Notes: generated from the letters alone by a model not told the origin. A stretch of 64,000 nt of DNA from Bradyrhizobium sp. 200 (GCF_023100945.1 NZ_CP064689.1:5004001-5068000), one strand, 5' to 3'. Shown: positions 1 to 10,030, counted from the stretch's first letter. Numbers and translations: made by a program.

Positions 1-1
1 T

Positions 2-472
2 GACCATCGTCACTACGCAAGACTGGATTCCATAGAGCCGGCGCCGGAATCGATCCGCAATGACAGCAGTTTCAGTGCAACCAACGCAACGACTGCCAAT
101 AGCAGTTCCTCGTCATCGTCATCGTCCACGTCCGCTGTCTACTACAACGGGATATTCACCATCCCGAACACGGATAGGAAACTTCGAACCTACATGACCG
201 CGGAGGTTCATATTGTTCTCGCCGAAGCCCGCAAGGTACTAACAATCCCGGCGGCCGCACTCGGCAACGCCTCACCGGATGGAGCCAGTACGGTGCGGAT
301 CGCCGAGTCCGGCGGCAGGATCAAGTCTCGAACGATCAAGATCGGCCTCAACAACAAGATCACGGTTGAAGTGAAAGCGGGTCTTAGGGAGGGTGAGCAC
401 GTCGTGATCGGAGAAAAGAGCCGAGGCGCGTCCGTGGCGGGTGCGGTCCCCCCACCGCCCGGGGAATTCTAG
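2..472 (+). CDS. macA: MacA-type periplasmic adaptor subunit, 5' end outside window
   Basis: This is the C-terminal part (about 156 codons) of an HlyD/MacA membrane-fusion protein, the periplasmic adaptor linking the MacB ABC transporter to an outer-membrane channel. The frame is open from the window edge to TAG at 470-472. Visible are the beta-barrel segment around 'VYYNGIFTIPN', the family signature 'MTAEVHIVLAEA' followed by 'VLTIPAAAL', and the membrane-proximal end 'GLREGEHVVIGEK'. A run of nine serines lies in the barrel region, an unusual low-complexity insertion. It ends 2 bp before macB, so the two are almost certainly co-transcribed. The family call is from sequence; the exported substrate is unknown. 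Confidence 0.9.
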   Translation, partial: DHRHYARLDSIEPAPESIRNDSSFSATNATTANSSSSSSSSSTSAVYYNGIFTIPNTDRKLRTYMTAEVHIVLAEARKVLTIPAAALGNASPDGASTVRIAESGGRIKSRTIKIGLNNKITVEVKAGLREGEHVVIGEKSRGASVAGAVPPPPGEF

Positions 473-474
473 CA

Positions 475-2430
475 ATGGCTCCTCTCATCGTCCTTGAGAA
501 CCTTTGTCGGCATTTCGTCGCTGGCGATGCCGCCGTCGTTGCACTGAGGGAAGTCTATCTCACTATCAAAGCCGGTGAAATGGTGGCCATTGTCGGAGCG
601 TCGGGCTCGGGCAAATCGACGCTGATGAACATACTCGGCTGCATTGATCGACCAACCACCGGAAGCTACCGCATTTCAGGAAGGGAGACGGCCGCGCTGG
701 ACATCGACGAGTTGGCTACGCTGCGGCGCGAGCACTTCGGCTTCATTTTTCAGCGCTATCACCTGTTATCGGAACTGAACGCACTCGCCAACGTCGAGAT
801 GCCGGCCATCTATGCCGGAGTGTCACCGCGCGATCGGGGCGCGAGAGCTGGTACCCTGCTTGCCCGGCTTGGCATGACAGACCGGACCAGCCACAGGCCC
901 GGTCAGCTTTCGGGAGGACAACAACAGCGCGTCTCCATTGCTCGAGCGCTCATCAATGGTGCCAAAGTCCTTCTTGCAGATGAGCCGACCGGCGCGCTGG
1001 ACAGCACGGCCGGTGAACAGGTGTTGCGCATTCTCGACGAGTTGCACGCCGAGGGACGAACAGTCATAATCGTCACTCACGATATGGCGGTGGCCCGCCA
1101 CGCCGAACGCATCATCGAACTCCATGACGGGGCCATCGTCTCCGACCGGCGGACGGAGCGAGCCCGCCCTGCGCCGGCCGCGCACAGTCTAGCCGTAAAA
1201 GCTGGTCCGGCCCCAGCGCGGTGGCGGACGCAGATCGATCGGCTCGGAGAGGCACTACGTATGGCGCTCGCGTCCATGAAAGCTCATCGACTGCGAACCG
1301 CCCTCACCATGCTCGGGATCATCATCGGCGTTGTTTCGGTGGTATGCGTGGTAGCGCTCGGCGAAGGATCGCGTCGCCAAGTCCTCTCCAGTATCAGCAA
1401 TCTTGGCACCAACACACTGGAAATCTTCCCCGGCAAGGATTTCGGCGACGTTCGTTCTGGCAAGATCAAAACCCTGGTGCTTGCGGATGCGCGAGCGCTC
1501 GCCCAGCAGCCCTATGTCGCCGCGGTGACCCCAACCGTTTCGACAAGCCTGACGCTCCGTTACGGCTCGGTGGAGGCAAGCGCCCTGGTGAACGGCGTCA
1601 GCGAACAGTATTTTGACGTGAAGGGCACCAAGCTTGCCGAGGGATTGTTCTTTGACGCCGGCGGCGTTCGCAGTCTGTCCCAGGACATCGTTATCGACGA
1701 CAACACGCGCAAGGCGCTTTTCGCGGGTGACGCTGGCAGCTCCGTCGGCCGGACCATTCTAGTTGGTAAGGTGCCATGCCGCATCGTTGGTGTCATACGT
1801 CCGCAACAGAACGGATTTGGTTCGAGTGCCAATCCGTCAGTCTATCTACCCTACACGACGGTCCAAGCGCGGTTTCTCGGCGATTCTTCGCTGCGAAGTA
1901 TCTCGCTGCGCGTTGCCGACGACACCGCGAGCGATGCCGCCGAACTGGCCGCCGTCGGTTTCCTCAAACAGCGACACGGAATAAAGGACTTCTTTATCCT
2001 CAACACTGACGACATTCGCCGGACGATCACGAGTACCGCCCAGGTGCTGACCCTGCTGGTCGCTGCCATTGCCGTTATCTCGCTGATCGTCGGCGGTATC
2101 GGAGTGATGAACATCATGCTTGTCTCAGTTTCCGAACGGACCGGTGAGATCGGGCTGCGCATGGCGGTCGGCGCTCGCCGAAGCGACATCCTGCAACAGT
2201 TCCTGATCGAAGCGGTTTTGGTGTGTCTGATTGGCGGCATGATCGGCATTCTTGCGGCATTGGGATTTGGCGCGGTCTTCAACGCTCTCTCCCCCGCCTT
2301 CCATCTGGTCTATTCCGTGAGCTCTATCGTTGCCGCGTTCGCTTGCTCGACACTAGTCGGTATCGTGTTTGGATATCTACCGGCCAGGAACGCGTCACTT
2401 CTCGATCCGGTCGTGGCTCTATCGCGGTAA
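475..2430 (+). CDS. macB: MacB-type ABC transporter (fused ATPase and permease)
   Basis: A 651-residue MacB-family protein that drives tripartite export of peptides, lipids or macrolides, with the nucleotide-binding domain at the N-terminus. Visible motifs are Walker A 'GASGSGKST' (about residues 41-49), signature 'LSGGQQQR', Walker B 'LLADEPTGALD' and switch 'VTHD'. A first membrane helix ('LTMLGIIIGVVSVVCVVALG', about 280-300) is followed by a large periplasmic domain (about 300-520) and three C-terminal helices. Length matches the family (about 650). ATG lies 2 bp after macA stop. No TolC-like outer-membrane gene follows; the next gene is convergent bamA. Confidence 0.95.
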   Translation: MAPLIVLENLCRHFVAGDAAVVALREVYLTIKAGEMVAIVGASGSGKSTLMNILGCIDRPTTGSYRISGRETAALDIDELATLRREHFGFIFQRYHLLSELNALANVEMPAIYAGVSPRDRGARAGTLLARLGMTDRTSHRPGQLSGGQQQRVSIARALINGAKVLLADEPTGALDSTAGEQVLRILDELHAEGRTVIIVTHDMAVARHAERIIELHDGAIVSDRRTERARPAPAAHSLAVKAGPAPARWRTQIDRLGEALRMALASMKAHRLRTALTMLGIIIGVVSVVCVVALGEGSRRQVLSSISNLGTNTLEIFPGKDFGDVRSGKIKTLVLADARALAQQPYVAAVTPTVSTSLTLRYGSVEASALVNGVSEQYFDVKGTKLAEGLFFDAGGVRSLSQDIVIDDNTRKALFAGDAGSSVGRTILVGKVPCRIVGVIRPQQNGFGSSANPSVYLPYTTVQARFLGDSSLRSISLRVADDTASDAAELAAVGFLKQRHGIKDFFILNTDDIRRTITSTAQVLTLLVAAIAVISLIVGGIGVMNIMLVSVSERTGEIGLRMAVGARRSDILQQFLIEAVLVCLIGGMIGILAALGFGAVFNALSPAFHLVYSVSSIVAAFACSTLVGIVFGYLPARNASLLDPVVALSR

Positions 2431-2651
2431 TGCTCGCTGACGAGGCTCCTGCTTCGTCTAACTCCGTCTACGGCAAGATCCACATGGCAGTGTTTGGCTC
2501 AATTGTGACTTGCTGCGGATCGACGGCTCATGAAACTGCGCTCGATAGCTTCGTCCGCCGACGGCGTCGCTTGGAGGATTCTCAACCAAGCTTGACCGTC
2601 GGCCAATCCTTCGCACGCGAAACCCGAGAACAATGGACATCGATCAACGGT

Positions 2652-5174
2652 TTAGAAAGACGTCCCGCCGCCGAACTTGAATTCCTGGACGACGTCGTAT
2701 TTTCCTTTGGTCAACGGAACCGCGTAGTCGAACCGAAGCGGACCGAACGGCGAAGCCCAAATCAAGCCGATGCCAACCGAGGTGCGTATTTGATTGCCGT
2801 CGTCGTACTGCAACCCGCATTTCGGACAGGCCGGCGAATTGACTTCGCCCGTTGCGGTCCACGATGTCGGCCCTTTGTAGTCCCAGAGCGAGCCGGCGTC
2901 CGCGTAGACCGATCCCTTGAGTCCAACTTCCTTTGGCAAGAACCAGAATGGCATCTGCAATTCGGCCGAAGCACCCCAATACTTGGTGCCGCCCAAGGAG
3001 TCGCCGGTAGCCCCCAGATTGTAATAAGTGAGGTCTCGAGGACCTATGCCATTAGACGCAAAACCTCTAACCAGGTTCGGGCCCATCTGGAAATGATCGA
3101 GCATTCGAACACCATCGCCACCAAAGCTGTTCAGGATTCCGGCCTGACCATGAATGAGGCCAACGATATTGGCTACCAAAGGGGTATAATACTTCGCGTC
3201 GATGGCCGTCTTGAGATACTTAACATCGCCGCCGACGCCCGCGTAATCCTGCTTGAAATCGATTAGCAAACCGTCGGTCGGGTTCTTGTTGTTATCAAGC
3301 GTGTTGTAGATCAGGTTATATCCGATGGCGGACGTCCAAACGGCGCCATTGCCCAGTTCTTTTCGAACCGGCAACGCGGACTCACCATCCGCGTAGCAGC
3401 CGTATCCATAATACGAAGAAGAACTGGAATTGGTCGGATCGACCCCACCTAGCACACTACTGATATATGCAGGCGTCGGATTGAAGGCGAGCAGTGAATT
3501 TGACGCGCTGTTGTTGCAATTGTTGTAGGTGTCCGTCAGCGTGATCTGTTGCTGATAGATCGAATACCGAAGCTGCAACGAAAGATCTTCGCGCAGACTA
3601 AAACCCAACCTCGGCGAAAAGCCGATGGTCTTGGTCCCGTAAGAAGTGGTGCTGGTCGCGAGTTGTTCCTTATAGAAAGCATCCAATCCCAGTGCGACGC
3701 GGTAATCCAGCAGATAGGGCTCGACATAGGAAAGCGTAAGTCCCCTCGAATACTGACCGTATGTCACCGCGGCCTTCGCATACAGGCCGCGGCCAAGGAA
3801 ATTTCGCTCGGAAATGCTGACTTCGGCCAATGCACCGTCGCTCGTCGAATACCCGCCCGAGACCGAGAAATCTCCGGTCGACTTCTCTTCCAGATTGACG
3901 ACGAGGACGACCCGGTCGCTCGATGATCCCGGTTCCGCCGTAATCTTTACGGACTTGAAGAAATCCAGGTTATTTAACCGACGTTCCGCGCGATCCACCA
4001 GTGCGCGGTTGTAGGCATCGCCCTCAGACATATCGAACTCGCGGCGAATGACATAGTCGCGGGTGCGGCTATTGCCGCGGATATCGATGCGCTCGATATA
4101 GTTCCGCGGCCCCTCCTGCACCGTGAAGACGATTGACACGGTGCTGGTCTCGAAATTGCGATCGCCGCGAGGGCGAACCATAGCAAACGCATAGCCTCGG
4201 CGGGACGCCTCGATCTGCATCTCCTCGACCGACTTTTCCAGCGCTTCGGCGTTGTAGAGTGAACCGACATTGATGCGCGATAATTTGCGCAGTGAATTTG
4301 CATCAAGCGTAGCGATGTCGGACTTAAAATCGACTGAGGCAACGCGATACTGATGGCCTTCATCGATCTTGAAAGTAATGAGAAAGCCCTTCTTCTCCGG
4401 ATCGTATTCGGTTAACGCCGCCACCACTTGCACATCGGCATAGCCGTTTTTCAAATAAAACCTGCGAATCAGGTCGCGGTCGGCTTCGATGCGGTCGGGA
4501 TCGTAGAGGTCGTTACCGCCGAGAAAGCTCAGCAAATTCGATTCACGGGTCTTGATGACGTCTCGCAACCGATAGGAGGAGTATGCGTTGTTACCGATGA
4601 ACTCGATCGACTTGACGCCGGTTTTCGAGCCTTCGGTAATGGCGAATACCAGATTGACACGGTTGTTTGGCTGCTCGATGATTTCCGGATTGACACGCAC
4701 GTCGTAACGTCCCGACCGCCGATAGATTTCGGCGATACGCTGGGCGTCGGACTGCACCATCGGACGCGACAGCGTGCCGCGCGGCTTGGACTGTATTTCC
4801 GCCGAAAGCTGGTCGTCTTTAACCTTCTTGTTACCCTCGAAGGCAATGCGACCGATCACCGGGTTTTCGACCACGGTCACTACCAACCGGCTACCCGTCT
4901 GGTTGATTTTCACATCCTGGAACAAGCCGGTCTCGACCAGCGCCTTCAGGCCGTCATCGACTTCCGCCTGGTTCAGACGCCCCTCGGAGCGCGGTTTGAA
5001 ATAGGAGCGAATGGTCTCGGCCTCGACGCGCCGGTTTCCCTCGACGGCAATTGAAACCAGGGCCTGAGAGAAAGCCGGCCAGGACACAAGAACGGCCGCC
5101 AACGTGGCAACCGACACGGCAAACACGATCGGGGCGGCGAGCGCGCCTCCCCGCATAGATACTCCCAGCTTCAT
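2652..5174 (-). CDS. bamA: Outer-membrane protein assembly factor BamA (stand-alone copy)
   Basis: An 840-residue BamA/Omp85 protein, which folds and inserts beta-barrel proteins into the outer membrane. It has a signal peptide (about residues 1-37, ending near 'AFSQA'), five POTRA domains (about 38-360, with 'VEGNRRVEAETI' opening POTRA1 and 'FEGNKKVKDDQL' POTRA2), and a C-terminal 16-strand barrel ending in the aromatic beta-signal '..GGGTSF'. Length is normal for alphaproteobacteria. The usual bamA neighbours (rseP, skp/ompH, lpxD, fabZ) are absent here and the gene is convergent with macB, so it may be a second copy rather than the essential one; this is inference. Confidence 0.93.
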   Translation of the reverse strand: MKLGVSMRGGALAAPIVFAVSVATLAAVLVSWPAFSQALVSIAVEGNRRVEAETIRSYFKPRSEGRLNQAEVDDGLKALVETGLFQDVKINQTGSRLVVTVVENPVIGRIAFEGNKKVKDDQLSAEIQSKPRGTLSRPMVQSDAQRIAEIYRRSGRYDVRVNPEIIEQPNNRVNLVFAITEGSKTGVKSIEFIGNNAYSSYRLRDVIKTRESNLLSFLGGNDLYDPDRIEADRDLIRRFYLKNGYADVQVVAALTEYDPEKKGFLITFKIDEGHQYRVASVDFKSDIATLDANSLRKLSRINVGSLYNAEALEKSVEEMQIEASRRGYAFAMVRPRGDRNFETSTVSIVFTVQEGPRNYIERIDIRGNSRTRDYVIRREFDMSEGDAYNRALVDRAERRLNNLDFFKSVKITAEPGSSSDRVVLVVNLEEKSTGDFSVSGGYSTSDGALAEVSISERNFLGRGLYAKAAVTYGQYSRGLTLSYVEPYLLDYRVALGLDAFYKEQLATSTTSYGTKTIGFSPRLGFSLREDLSLQLRYSIYQQQITLTDTYNNCNNSASNSLLAFNPTPAYISSVLGGVDPTNSSSSSYYGYGCYADGESALPVRKELGNGAVWTSAIGYNLIYNTLDNNKNPTDGLLIDFKQDYAGVGGDVKYLKTAIDAKYYTPLVANIVGLIHGQAGILNSFGGDGVRMLDHFQMGPNLVRGFASNGIGPRDLTYYNLGATGDSLGGTKYWGASAELQMPFWFLPKEVGLKGSVYADAGSLWDYKGPTSWTATGEVNSPACPKCGLQYDDGNQIRTSVGIGLIWASPFGPLRFDYAVPLTKGKYDVVQEFKFGGGTSF

Positions 5175-5606
5175 TTAGTCTGTTCCTCGTCGATCCGGTG
5201 AACGACCGTAGGGTTCAGATGTGGCTGAGAAATCTCCGAATTATTTCCGGCTGTTCTGAAATGTTGCTGGATCGGAAATGAGGTTTCCGAAGTGCTCGTT
5301 TTGTTGTTCGCTATCCTCGTCTTGGATGCAGGGAAGGACTCAAGTAAGGCCGTAGCGGATCCGCTTCCAACGTCATGAACTCCACAATCCGTGCATTGAC
5401 TTTCCTCCTAAATCGACGCGCGAAGATGCCGTTCGCGCCTGCCAAACCATTTTTTACCTGCGGCTCAGCCGATATCGGACCGCGCATTCGGCTCGCGTAT
5501 TCCCGGAAATGCTCGGCAACAGTTAAGCACTTTACTTCCGGTCGACCTACGAAGCATGTGGCCACGACGCTGCTCGCCTGAAGCGGCACTTCGCTAGGAA
5601 ACCGCG
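5175..5606. other. Intergenic region between bamA and a secreted-protein gene
   Basis: About 430 bp that should hold the divergent promoters of bamA (leftward) and the small secreted protein (rightward). Short open frames exist on both strands, but none shows a recognisable domain, signal peptide or convincing ribosome-binding site. I see no strong inverted repeat. Confidence 0.5.
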
Positions 5607-5978
5607 ATGAAAACGAAGTTCATTTCGACAACAGGGATCGTGACGTTCCTTGCCGTCGCAGCATTCATGGTCGAATCGCTTCCAGTTGATGCGGCACCCA
5701 AAAAAAAATTCGATGACCGCAATAGCGCCTTTTACTACGGCCCCGACGGACCAAACAGATCCTATCAGGCGGGACCGCATACCCGCGTTTACGTCACGGC
5801 ACGATCGTGGCTGGATGCAGGCACCGAAGTCCTGCCAGGAGACCGCAAATTTTCCGATTATGCATTTCCGCCGGGATATTCGTTCGGGCGCGAGAACCGG
5901 AACCACCCAATTGATCGGCAGCCTTTGAATCCGGCGTCGGACTTTGGTGGAATTCAGCAGGTGTTTCCATTGTACTGA
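5607..5978 (+). CDS. Small secreted protein of unknown function
   Basis: A 123-residue hypothetical protein. The N-terminus is a clear Sec signal peptide (KTK, then a hydrophobic stretch about residues 9-22, cleavage near 'VDA-AP'). The mature part is short, basic then Tyr/Pro/Gly/Asn-rich, with no cysteines and no domain I recognise. It stands alone between bamA and the LTXXQ protein, same strand as the latter, 138 bp apart. Envelope location is supported; function is not. Confidence 0.75.
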   Translation: MKTKFISTTGIVTFLAVAAFMVESLPVDAAPKKKFDDRNSAFYYGPDGPNRSYQAGPHTRVYVTARSWLDAGTEVLPGDRKFSDYAFPPGYSFGRENRNHPIDRQPLNPASDFGGIQQVFPLY

Positions 5979-6116
5979 TCGGGTCCAGTGTGAGCTCCGC
6001 CCACAGCGTGACATTACAGCCTCGACAAACAACCCCATTCTCAAATTTCAACAAAGCGGAAAAAAGCAAGCAACGCATTTGCTTCAGGCTCGTCACTTGA
6101 CAGCAGGAGAAGCGGC

Positions 6117-6839
6117 ATGATGAAGCAAGCAAAGAAGAGAAGTTACCCGTGCTTGGGAACACAATTGGTCGGCGGCGTAGTTGCCTCGCTTATCGTTTTC
6201 CAAGTCGTCGCAGCAACGCCGATCCCGAATGATCTCCTTCGAGTTCAGGACGATTCGATAACCATCCGGAAAGCGTCGGATGCTGATGTTGCTGCGACCG
6301 ACGTTGGAAAGGCCTCGTTGGCACTTTCAGGCCAATCGTCGGGGCCATCACGTAAGAGCGGAAAGCTCTGGACGGCCCAATTCTTCAACCAGCCGGACTT
6401 TCCAGACGGTCCACCTTTCGGAATGATCGATCACCTCGGTCCGCCTTCAGCGGGCCCGGGACCGGGACCTGCTGAGGGAATGCCGTCCAGGTTTGGTCCT
6501 CGAACGGCCTGCCTTGAGGTTATCAACTGGCGGATGGGCGCCTACGGCTACAGAAAAAGCAAGCTTCTGCTTACCGACGACCAGAAGCCGGCCTGGAAGG
6601 CCGTCGAAGACGCGGTGGATGCTTTCACTCAAAACATGCGCGCCATATGCGGCACCTTGCCCAACCACAACGTCGGAAGTCCGGGGATTGTCGAACGGTC
6701 CGATTTTCTCGAGCGGCAACTATCCGCTCGACTGGATTTTCTGCGAGCTCTCAAGGCGCCGCTGGAGCGTCTTCTCGGGCAACTGACGCCTGATCAGCGA
6801 GCGTCCTTCGATGCACCACGTCCATTTCCACCGTTCTAG
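6117..6839 (+). CDS. Periplasmic Spy/CpxP-like LTXXQ-motif protein
   Basis: A 240-residue exported protein with an N-terminal signal segment (hydrophobic about residues 16-34, cleavage near 'VVAATP'). The C-terminal half is helical and carries two LTXXQ-type motifs, 'LTDDQ' (about 158-162) and 'LTPDQ' (about 224-228), the hallmark of the LTXXQ/Spy family of periplasmic chaperones and stress sensors. AGGAG at 6105-6109 sits 7 bp before the ATG. A Pro/Gly-rich linker (about 95-125) joins the halves. It lies about 230 bp upstream of an OmpR-type two-component pair on the same strand, the arrangement of CpxP with CpxRA, so it may be target or input of that pair (inference). Confidence 0.8.
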   Translation: MMKQAKKRSYPCLGTQLVGGVVASLIVFQVVAATPIPNDLLRVQDDSITIRKASDADVAATDVGKASLALSGQSSGPSRKSGKLWTAQFFNQPDFPDGPPFGMIDHLGPPSAGPGPGPAEGMPSRFGPRTACLEVINWRMGAYGYRKSKLLLTDDQKPAWKAVEDAVDAFTQNMRAICGTLPNHNVGSPGIVERSDFLERQLSARLDFLRALKAPLERLLGQLTPDQRASFDAPRPFPPF

Positions 6840-7071
6840 ACCTCGTTGAGCCGGCAGGTTTCCGCCGCAGCGTGTCCGTGCCTGCCGTGCTTGATTCCAA
6901 CTGTGAGGGCCGCGCTTCTACGGAATACCTGACTTTGTTTCCCAGTGTTTCCAGGCCATGCATTAGCCCTTTCTGCATCATGCATTGGCCTTCATCGTTG
7001 GCTTTAGCTGCCGAGTGAACCTCTGCAAAATCCGCTATCGCAATCAGACCCAAGGCCACGGTTGACATCTC

Positions 7072-7803
7072 ATGACTCCTAAACGAGAGCCGCACATTCT
7101 TGTGGTCGACGACGATCTGGAAATTCGCAATCTGCTCGGAAAGTATCTTGCGAGTCAGGACTTCCGTGTTTCCCTCGCCCCAGATCTGAAGAGTTTCAGA
7201 AAGGCGATCGCCTCGAGCACGATCTCCCTTGCGGTTCTGGATGTGATGCTCCCCGACGGTTCCGGGTTAGACAGTTGCCGCGACTTGCGCGCACAAAGAT
7301 CGACACTCCCGATCATTCTCCTCACTGCGCGGACGGAGGATATTGATCGCATCATAGGTCTTGAGTTCGGAGCGGACGATTATCTCGGAAAGCCATTCAA
7401 CCCGCGGGAATTGGTTGCGCGTATCCGCGCCGTGTTGCGGCGGCAGCAGGACGTTGCGGCCTCCCCGAAACAGAACAAAACTTATAGATTTGCCGGCTTT
7501 GAAATCGAGACCGTCCGGCGTCGGATAATCAACGGCAAGCAGGAAGAGGTTGATCTCACGAGCGCCGAATTCGATCTGCTGCACGTCCTGATCTCTCGTC
7601 CCGGGCGGCTTCTGTCTCGGGAGCAATTGCTCGACCTTACGGGTGGGCGGAACTCGGACCCGTTCGACCGCTCGATCGACGTCCTCATGAGCCGCATCCG
7701 CCGAAAACTGCGAGATAACGGCAGCGATGATGTAATCAAGACTATACGCAACGGCGGCTATCAGTTCAGCGCACCGGTTGAGGTCCTCGGAGTTCAATCG
7801 TGA
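7072..7803 (+). CDS. OmpR/PhoB-family response regulator
   Basis: A 243-residue response regulator with receiver (about 8-120) and winged-helix DNA-binding domain (about 145-238). The acidic pocket is 'VVDDD', the phosphoacceptor is Asp57 in 'VLDVMLP', the conserved Thr/Ser is in 'LLTAR', and the Lys is in 'LGKPFNPREL'. The C-terminal domain shows 'LTSAEFDLLHVLISRPGRLLSREQL' features and the wing 'IRNGGYQF'. The stop overlaps the kinase start by 4 bp (GTGA), so the pair is translationally coupled. Closely similar to the disrupted regulator at 10563. Confidence 0.93.
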   Translation: MTPKREPHILVVDDDLEIRNLLGKYLASQDFRVSLAPDLKSFRKAIASSTISLAVLDVMLPDGSGLDSCRDLRAQRSTLPIILLTARTEDIDRIIGLEFGADDYLGKPFNPRELVARIRAVLRRQQDVAASPKQNKTYRFAGFEIETVRRRIINGKQEEVDLTSAEFDLLHVLISRPGRLLSREQLLDLTGGRNSDPFDRSIDVLMSRIRRKLRDNGSDDVIKTIRNGGYQFSAPVEVLGVQS

Positions 7804-9089
7804 ACACTCTGAGGATACGGATGGCGGTCTTGCTTGTAATCTCCATTGTAGCGGTCGTCGGGCTTGCAACCTCGACCAGCATCCTTGTCCTCGGTCCGCG
7901 AGGACCGGATAGATTCGCCGAGGCGACGGCGATGCAGATCACGACGCTGCTTCGGCTTCTCGAAAGCCATGAGCTCAGCCGTTCCCTTCCGATGGTACTC
8001 CACACTGCGCCGACCAATGGCGCGGCTCGCGAATTCTCCACGCGTATGCTCCAAAGAGCCCTTCGCGAGGCAGGCGCACAGAATCGGTTGATCGTCACCA
8101 AACCTGACGGCGGCGATCTAGCGGTCGTATCCGTCGAATTGCCGGGGCGTGGTTGGTTCGCCGTCCCTGTGCTCGACGAACCGCGCTCGATTGGGCCATG
8201 GTTCGCCTTGGCCAGTTGGATAGGCCTCATCAGCGCCGGAGCTGTCGCGATTGCGCTCGCAGTCGCTCACAGGGTGGCCCGACCGCTCGCACTTCTGGAG
8301 AAAGTGGCGAGTACGATTTCGCAGAACGGACAGATGATCGTCCTCCCCGAAATCGGACCTACCGAAGTGAAAGCCACCGCATGCGCGCTAAACCGCCTCA
8401 CCGCGAGCCTGAAGGTCGCGATGGAAAGCCGCATGCGATTGGTTGCGGCGGCAGGTCACGACCTGAGAACGCCTATCACTCGGATGCGGCTTCGTGCCGA
8501 ATTCTTGCCAGACCACGAGCAGTTCGCATGGCTTCGTGATTTGGACGAACTGCGCCGGATTGCGGACAGCTCGATCCAACTGGTTCATGAGGAAGTTGAA
8601 GGAAAACGCGACGAGTCGGTACGCCTCGATAATCTCGTTGGAACCGTCGTCGAGGAATTGACTGCAGCCAGCCTTAGCATCGAACTGCTCGACTCCAGTC
8701 CGGTGCTGATACGAGCTGCACCTCTCGCCATCACTCGTGTACTCAGAAACCTCATTACCAACGCTGCGACCCACGGCAAAAGTTGCGCAGTTTCGATCGA
8801 AGCGCAGCCGCAGCGAGCGATCGTCGTAATCGAGGATTGCGGGCCCGGCATTCCCGCCGCGGTCATCGACCAGGTCTTCGAGCCTTTCTTTCGTATTGAT
8901 CCGGCGCGACAGCAACCGATTCCAGGCGCGGGCCTCGGCCTTGCTATCGCCAAGGAAATTGTCGGGCGGCACGATGGTGAGATTATCCTAACGAACAGGA
9001 TTGCCGGTGGACTGCGACAGGAGATCAGATTTCCGCGATACATTGAACGCCAAACAGATGCAAGGCGGATTCCGGCACTTACTGCCTAA
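7800..9089 (+). CDS. Membrane sensor histidine kinase (HAMP-HisKA-HATPase)
   Basis: A 429-residue partner kinase of the preceding regulator. The start is GTG at 7800 overlapping the regulator stop. Domains: TM1 (about 8-31), a periplasmic loop of about 100 residues, TM2 (about 134-157), HAMP ('VARPLALLEKV'), HisKA with phosphoacceptor His220 in 'AAGHDLRTPITRMRL', then HATPase with N box 'NLITNAATHG', G1 'EDCGPGIP' and G2 'GAGLGLAIA'. The 'GHDLRTPITRMRLR' H-box is shared with the kinase at 12435, pointing to paralogous systems. The signal sensed is unknown. Confidence 0.93.
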   Translation: MNTLRIRMAVLLVISIVAVVGLATSTSILVLGPRGPDRFAEATAMQITTLLRLLESHELSRSLPMVLHTAPTNGAAREFSTRMLQRALREAGAQNRLIVTKPDGGDLAVVSVELPGRGWFAVPVLDEPRSIGPWFALASWIGLISAGAVAIALAVAHRVARPLALLEKVASTISQNGQMIVLPEIGPTEVKATACALNRLTASLKVAMESRMRLVAAAGHDLRTPITRMRLRAEFLPDHEQFAWLRDLDELRRIADSSIQLVHEEVEGKRDESVRLDNLVGTVVEELTAASLSIELLDSSPVLIRAAPLAITRVLRNLITNAATHGKSCAVSIEAQPQRAIVVIEDCGPGIPAAVIDQVFEPFFRIDPARQQPIPGAGLGLAIAKEIVGRHDGEIILTNRIAGGLRQEIRFPRYIERQTDARRIPALTA

Positions 9090-9445
9090 CTTAGTAAGTG
9101 CGCGTCGGTAGCGCTCCCATTTCTAGCTTAAGTGTTCGTTTTTCCTCTCGCGAGACTCGGATCCCAGTGCCAATTTACTTTCCGACAGCACGACACTTTC
9201 GGACGACGTCCTAGTCCTGGGCTTTTTTTGGCTAGGCTTTTTTGACGTTACGGCGCGATTTCCGCTCCTATGGCGAATACGCCAAAACATTTCAAAATAT
9301 TGCCAAGACGACTTCAGCAATATCCAGAAAGGGATCTTTTACCCGCCGTTCTCGTAACGTCGGCTCTTTTGGAGGATACTGTTGGCAGGAGTCATTCATC
9401 GACCTGCCCACCCTTTCGGTAAGTCAGCTGGGATCGTCGAACAAA

Positions 9446-10030
9446 ATGGTGCGAACCAAGTCAACCGGAATTGCCCTATTCATTGATGGACCCAATCTCC
9501 AAGCAACCGCCAAAACTCTTGGCTTCGACATCGACTACACACTTCTGCTGGAGGAGTTTCGGTCCCACGGACCGCTGTTGCGCGCACTCTACTACATAGC
9601 AACGATCGAGAATCAGGAGTATTCCGCGGCGCGCTCGTGGATCGACTGGCTCGGCTGGAATGGCTATACTGTCGTTGCCAAGGCGGCGAACGAATTTGTC
9701 GGCGCGAACGGTCGATTTAGACCAAAGATGAACACGAAGATCGAACTCGCAATCGACGCTATGGAGATTGCTGAGCACGTCGACCAGATTGTGCTCTTTT
9801 CCGGTGACGGCGCTTTTCGTCCCCTTGTTGCGGCTGTACAGCGCCGTGGAGTACGGGTGACTGTCGTTTCAACGAGATCGAGTCAACCGCCGATGATTGC
9901 CGACGAATTGCGCCGACAGGCCGACACCTTCACCGATCTGCTGGAGCTGAAATCGAAGGTTGGCCGCGACTTGGGCAAGCGAGCGCACCAAGCGAAGGAG
10001 TTTTCGCGCTCCGGCCCGGGGACGAAATAG
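9446..10030 (+). CDS. NYN-domain (LabA/DUF88-like) putative ribonuclease
   Basis: A 194-residue protein made almost wholly of one NYN domain (PIN-like nuclease fold). Acidic signatures are visible: 'ALFIDGPNL' at the N-terminus, the central 'NTKIELAIDAME' and 'VLFSGDGAFRPL'. I chose ATG 9446 ('MVRTKS') because upstream codons of the same frame are compositionally odd and homologues start just before the IDGPNL motif. The tail is basic. It is monocistronic, between the two two-component pairs. Family members are thought to act on RNA; the target here is unknown. Confidence 0.8.
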   Translation: MVRTKSTGIALFIDGPNLQATAKTLGFDIDYTLLLEEFRSHGPLLRALYYIATIENQEYSAARSWIDWLGWNGYTVVAKAANEFVGANGRFRPKMNTKIELAIDAMEIAEHVDQIVLFSGDGAFRPLVAAVQRRGVRVTVVSTRSSQPPMIADELRRQADTFTDLLELKSKVGRDLGKRAHQAKEFSRSGPGTK

